From: JBOGZI01 sp050697275
Lineage (GTDB): Bacteria; Actinomycetota; Thermoleophilia; Solirubrobacterales; 70-9
Assembly (NCBI GenBank): GCA_050697275.1
Contig: JBOGZI010000012.1
Location: 1-21,161, forward strand
Length of the DNA: 21,161 bases
Reading direction: 5' to 3'
The notes under the pieces are model-generated. The model saw nothing but the letters and a program-made list of their open reading frames with translations. It had not been told where the DNA came from and made no database searches. Shown here piece after piece: positions 19,467 to 21,161 of this stretch (its first letter is position 1; each line of letters starts with the position of its first letter). Made by a program: the position numbers and the translations under genes.

Positions 19467-20918
19467 ATGGCAAAGGATCAGGCGCCGGTGGATCGCGGGA
19501 CCTGGCTCGCGCTGATCGCGATGGGAGTCGCGGTCTTCGTCGTCGCCAACGACTTCTCGGCGATCAACGTCGCGATCCCCCAGATCGAGCAGGATTTCGA
19601 CACCGACGTCTCTTCGGCTCAGTGGGTGGTGAACGCCTACGCGCTCACCTTCGGGGTGCTGATCGTCACCGGGGGGCGACTCGCCGATCTCTTCGGCCGC
19701 CGCCGCGCGTTCTTCGTGGGCGCGGGGATCTTCGCCGCGATGTCGCTCGCGGGAGGAGCCGCGCAGAGCGAGGCGTGGCTGATCACGGCGCGCGTCCTGA
19801 TGGGGATCGGCGGGGCGCTGATGTGGCCCGCGATCCTCGGTATGACCTACGGCGCCCTGCCCGAGAGCCGCGCCGGGCTGGCCGGCGGGATCATCCTCGG
19901 CGCCGCGGGGGTCGGCAACGCGGCCGGGCCGCTGATCGGCGGCACGCTGACCGACCTGCTGAGCTGGCGGTGGATCTTCTTCCTCAACCTCCCGGTCACG
20001 GCGTTCGCCGTCTTCGTCACCTGGCGACACGTCCATCAGCCGCGCCCGGAGGTGGGGGAGCGCAAGATCGACTACGGCGGCGTCGTCACCCTCTCGATCA
20101 GCCTCGTCGCCCTGCTGCTTGCACTCGACCAGGTGACCGACTGGGGCTGGGGCGACCCGCGGATCATCGCCCTGCTCAGCACCTTCGTGGTCCTGCTGGT
20201 CGCCTTCGCCCTGATCGAGCGCCGCGAGGGGCCGGCCGCGCTCGTCCCGGTGGAGCTGATGCGCGACAACCGCGACTTCCGCTGGGCCTGCCTGGCGATC
20301 CTGATGCTGTCGGCGATCTTCTTCGCCGTCCTGCTCTACCTGCCGCAGTTCATGCTCAAGGTGCTCGAGTTCTCCCCGATCGAGGCCGGCCTCGGGCTGC
20401 TGCCGATGATGGGCCTCTTCGCCCTGGTCTCGTTCATCTCTGGGCCGCTGTACGAGCGTTTCGGTGGCAAGCTGCTGACCAGCCTCGGCGCGGCCTGCTG
20501 CGCCGTCGGCCCGTTCCTGGTCTCACTCGGCGTCAGCGAGGAGGCCTACGGTGCGATCGTTCCGGGCATGGCGCTCACCGGCCTGGGAGTCGGCCTCTTC
20601 TACCCGGCCGCCACCACCGCCGGGGTCACCGCGGTCGAGGAGGCGCGCCGCAGCCTGGCCGGCGCGATCGCCTACATGTTCCAGATCGCCGGCGGCTCGA
20701 TCGGCCTCGGCCTGACGACCACCGTCTTCATCGAGGCCGGCTCGCGCGCCACGGGCGACGCCTCCTTCATCGACGGCTTCGAGGCCGCCTTCCAGCTGGT
20801 CGCCGGGATCGCCGTGATCGGCTTCCTGATCTCCTTCTTCCTGATCGGCGGCCGGCCGCACCTCCACCGCGCCGCCCATCGCGCGGCGTCGCCCACGCCG
20901 CGCGGGCACGGCCCCTAG
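19467..20918 (+). CDS. MFS multidrug exporter, DHA2 (EmrB/QacA) type
   Basis: A 483-aa proton-coupled exporter with about 14 membrane helices, the DHA2 layout. The first helix motif is NDFSAINVAIPQI, where the family usually has LDxTIVNVALP, so the acidic residue is one position off but present. Motif A is GGRLADLFGRRRAF and motif B RVLMGIGGALMWPA. Motif C is GAAGVGNAAGPLIGG, the antiporter signature (G-x6-G-x3-GP-x2-GG). The tail after the last helix is basic and His-rich. The substrate is unknown; small hydrophobic drugs or metabolites are usual. It starts at ATG 19467, 22 bp from the divergent membrane protein gene, with only a TATACG hexamer upstream. It ends 13 bp before the convergent secreted-protein gene. 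Confidence 0.95.
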   Translation: MAKDQAPVDRGTWLALIAMGVAVFVVANDFSAINVAIPQIEQDFDTDVSSAQWVVNAYALTFGVLIVTGGRLADLFGRRRAFFVGAGIFAAMSLAGGAAQSEAWLITARVLMGIGGALMWPAILGMTYGALPESRAGLAGGIILGAAGVGNAAGPLIGGTLTDLLSWRWIFFLNLPVTAFAVFVTWRHVHQPRPEVGERKIDYGGVVTLSISLVALLLALDQVTDWGWGDPRIIALLSTFVVLLVAFALIERREGPAALVPVELMRDNRDFRWACLAILMLSAIFFAVLLYLPQFMLKVLEFSPIEAGLGLLPMMGLFALVSFISGPLYERFGGKLLTSLGAACCAVGPFLVSLGVSEEAYGAIVPGMALTGLGVGLFYPAATTAGVTAVEEARRSLAGAIAYMFQIAGGSIGLGLTTTVFIEAGSRATGDASFIDGFEAAFQLVAGIAVIGFLISFFLIGGRPHLHRAAHRAASPTPRGHGP

Positions 20919-20931
20919 CTCGGCGGCCCGC

Positions 20932-21161
20932 CTAACGTGGGCAAAGCCCCGCTCGGCTGATGTCGAAGGGATCGCCCTCGAAGGCATGCGCGAGATCGCT
21001 TACGGCATGACCCCATCGGTAGCCCCGGCCGTCCACCTCAAACTGAGGCTCCTTGCCGGTGTAGTACGTCGTCACCACGTTCGAGACGACATTCCCGAAT
21101 TCCTTGCAGCCCGGGTTGGGTTCTGCCGATGCCGCCGGGGCCGTGACCAACGCAGCAGCGG
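20932..21161 (-). CDS. Secreted protein of unknown function (5'-partial)
   Basis: The C-terminal 70-odd residues of a small exported protein; the N-terminus lies past the window end. The visible start reads AAALVTAPAASAEP, the end of a signal peptide probably cut after ASA. The mature part is about 63 residues with two Cys (in PGCKEFG and near the C-terminus in AGLCPR) that could form a disulphide. In between are VVSNVVTTYYTG and a VDGRGYRWGHAVSDLAHAFEGDP segment. I do not recognise the family. A TTG at 21150 could be read as a start, but the signal peptide continues upstream of it, so I treat the gene as truncated. Confidence 0.65.
   Translation of the reverse strand, partial: AAALVTAPAASAEPNPGCKEFGNVVSNVVTTYYTGKEPQFEVDGRGYRWGHAVSDLAHAFEGDPFDISRAGLCPR

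Noticed and set aside
1..21161. tRNA, rRNA, CRISPR array or defence-system genes.
   Set aside because: I saw no cloverleaf with a T-loop GTTCRA in a suitable place, no repeated spacer-like units and no nuclease, toxin or transposase families.

Overview
The window is about 21 kb of very GC-rich, densely coding DNA (my impression is around 70% GC, not counted). It carries 27 supportable protein genes and no rRNA, tRNA, CRISPR array or intact mobile element. Gene content and order point to Actinomycetota. A prepilin peptidase, aroC, aroK/aroB, aroQ, pepP, efp and nusB lie in the same relative order as in Mycobacterium. The AroK-AroB fusion, the variant AroQ motifs, the short RTX-like secreted protein and two F420-type enzymes suggest a deep branch such as Thermoleophilia (Solirubrobacterales or Gaiellales). 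That class-level placement is inference.

Layout. 1-2376 is an envelope group: the C-terminal part of an HtrA-type protease, a convergent cupredoxin-like protein, a minimal prepilin peptidase and a secreted RTX-repeat protein. 2444-6686 is a tight shikimate operon (aroC, aroKB, aroQ, pepP) with overlapping or nearly touching genes. 6780-12129 is an accessory block: a membrane diguanylate cyclase, a lipoprotein, a DoxX-like membrane protein, a three-gene sigma/anti-sigma cassette, and a divergent pair of F420-type enzymes. This block separates pepP from efp, which are usually neighbours. 12142-14903 holds efp, a convergent lipoprotein, nusB and a HAD phosphatase. 15141-18750 is an isoprenoid operon: a small XseB-like protein, a polyprenyl diphosphate synthase, dxs and a SnoaL-like protein. 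18707-21161 holds a seven-helix membrane protein, a DHA2-type MFS exporter and the C-terminal part of a secreted protein.

How it works together. The aro operon carries shikimate-pathway steps from dehydroquinate synthesis to chorismate, apart from shikimate dehydrogenase (AroE), which is not in the window. The isoprenoid operon pairs the first MEP-pathway enzyme (Dxs) with a chain-elongating prenyltransferase. The sigma cassette looks like a self-contained, translationally coupled regulatory unit with an extra 74-residue protein of unknown function.

The most striking non-coding pattern is at gene starts. Eleven genes lack a convincing Shine-Dalgarno sequence and instead have a TANNNT-like hexamer, often TAGCCT, 6-9 bases before the start codon. 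This is the geometry of leaderless transcription. Twice the TAG stop of the upstream gene forms the first half of that hexamer, and once two divergent genes appear to share overlapping hexamers in a 22-bp gap. Only a few genes (the DoxX-like gene, the LLM oxidoreductase, aroKB, ispA) have good Shine-Dalgarno sites. I did not find a clearly new defence or mobile system. The best candidates for something undescribed are the sigma cassette with its 74-aa protein and nested promoter dyad, and the compact leaderless/stop-codon promoter architecture.
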